Shown here: one piece after another, positions 5,766-6,406 of the stretch
Layout of the letters: every line of letters begins with the position of its first letter
How positions within the stretch are numbered: position 1 is the stretch's first letter
Position numbers and translations under genes: made by a program
The notes under the pieces: model-generated
The model's database searches: none
The model's input: the letters and a program-made list of their open reading frames with translations, nothing else
Told to the model about the DNA's origin: nothing
Source of the DNA: Candidatus Omnitrophota bacterium
GTDB taxonomy: Bacteria; Omnitrophota; Gorgyraeia; 2-01-FULL-45-10
DNA: 6,406 bases
NCBI GenBank assembly: GCA_016214245.1
Contig: JACROW010000129.1
Span: 1-6,406, forward strand
Direction: 5' to 3'

Positions 5766-6406
5766 ACGATATATGCGTATAGCTATAGACCTGGCTAAGA
5801 AGGCAGAAGGCAAAGTTAGCCCGAATCCTATCGTCGGCGCAGTTATTGTCAGAAATGGTCTAGTCATAGGTCGTGGATACCATAAGGGCCCAGGCCTTCC
5901 TCATGCTGAAATCAATGCGTTGCGCCGGGCCGGCAGCCGCGCAAAAGGCGCTAGCCTCTACATCAGCTTAGAACCTTGCGACCATTTTGGAAGGACGCCT
6001 CCTTGTACAGCCGCAATTATAAAAAGCGGGATAAAGAAAGTTGTGGTTGGGATGAAGGACCCCAACCCCATAAATAACGGGAGGGGGATACAGAAATTAA
6101 GGAAAGCCGGCATAAAGGTAATTGTTGGCGTATTAAAAGAAGAGGAAAGATCTATTAATAAACCATATATAAAGTTCATAACAAACAAGGTCCCGTATGT
6201 CACGGTTAAGGTGGCGCAAAGTCTTGACGGGAAGATAGCGACAAAGACAGGCGACTCAAGGTGGATTACTCAGGAGGATTCCAGACGATATGTTCACCAA
6301 CTCCGTAGCTCGGTCGACGCCGTTATGGTCGGCGTCAATACAGTGATAAAAGACGATCCGCTCCTCATAAGCCGCCTGCCTAATGTAAGGCAGCCGATGC
6401 GTATAA
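5752..6406 (+). CDS. ribD: Bifunctional riboflavin deaminase-reductase RibD (3' truncated by the window)
   Basis: The first 218 residues of a protein normally about 360-400 aa. RibD deaminates the pyrimidine made by GTP cyclohydrolase II and then reduces its ribosyl side chain with NADPH. The deaminase domain (about 1-145) has SPNPIVGAVIV at 23-33, the zinc/catalytic HAE at 51-53, and the zinc-binding EPCDHFGRTPPC at 74-85 (Cys76, Cys85); the commoner sequence is PCSHxGRTPPC, so Asp77 replaces Ser. DPNPxxxGRG follows at 103-112. The reductase domain begins near 148 with PYVTVKVAQSLDGKIAT, then GDSRWIT, VGVNTV and DDPLL. The ATG at 5752 gives [15 protein letters not shown], matching the usual RibD start, with AGGAAG 7 bases upstream. 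An in-frame ATG at 5773 is a weaker choice. The start lies 14 bases inside the PHP gene. The frame is open to the last base. Confidence 0.95.
   Translation, partial: MTIDERYMRIAIDLAKKAEGKVSPNPIVGAVIVRNGLVIGRGYHKGPGLPHAEINALRRAGSRAKGASLYISLEPCDHFGRTPPCTAAIIKSGIKKVVVGMKDPNPINNGRGIQKLRKAGIKVIVGVLKEEERSINKPYIKFITNKVPYVTVKVAQSLDGKIATKTGDSRWITQEDSRRYVHQLRSSVDAVMVGVNTVIKDDPLLISRLPNVRQPMRI

Noticed and set aside
5958..6203. Minus-strand ORF of 81 codons with hydrophobic segments
   Set aside because: It is antisense to the zinc-binding and linker part of ribD, which is clearly coding; the hydrophobicity comes from complementing Lys/Glu-rich codons.
1..6406. tRNA/rRNA genes, CRISPR arrays, insertion sequences or phage genes
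   Set aside because: No cloverleaf, spaced direct-repeat array, transposase motif or phage protein was seen; almost all sequence is accounted for by housekeeping and metabolic genes.

Overview
The window is a bacterial chromosomal segment centred on a riboflavin biosynthesis operon controlled by an FMN riboswitch. The + strand carries the 3' end of smc, then (after a divergent gap) riboswitch-ribBA-ribH-nusB-PHP phosphoesterase-ribD, with ribD cut by the window end. Between smc and the riboswitch, a two-gene minus-strand unit encodes a small exported protein and a GAF-GGDEF diguanylate cyclase. Moderate G+C, frequent ATA (Ile) and AGG (Arg) codons, the gene order and the exported protein's style remind me of candidate-phylum MAGs such as Omnitrophota. 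That assignment is an impression from codon and protein style, not a demonstrated placement.

Layout: 2-757 SMC C-terminal ATPase half (+, 5' truncated). 772-1968 diguanylate cyclase (-) and 1973-2443 signal-peptide protein (-), probably one transcript from a promoter near 2469-2498. 2444-2775 is a 332-base divergent regulatory region with back-to-back promoters, a palindromic repeat cluster, an FMN (RFN) riboswitch and an intrinsic terminator whose U-tract touches the ribBA start codon. 2776-6406 is the riboflavin operon: ribBA, then ribH after a 27-base gap and strong SD, then nusB, PHP and ribD joined by overlaps of 4, 4 and 14 bases.

How it works together: RibBA supplies both riboflavin precursors, from GTP and from ribulose 5-phosphate. 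RibD deaminates and reduces the GTP-derived branch, and RibH condenses the branches to lumazine. Riboflavin synthase (ribE) is not in the window and may lie beyond ribD. NusB is a common passenger next to ribH. The PHP phosphoesterase between nusB and ribD is the unusual member: it could be an RNA/nucleotide phosphatase, or more speculatively the phosphatase the pathway needs between RibD and RibH.

The clearest mechanistic observation is that the octamer CTTCGGGG at the 5' edge of the FMN aptamer is repeated exactly in the 3' arm of the terminator. The aptamer's 5' strand can therefore pair directly with the terminator's 5' arm, giving a readable ON/OFF switch model.
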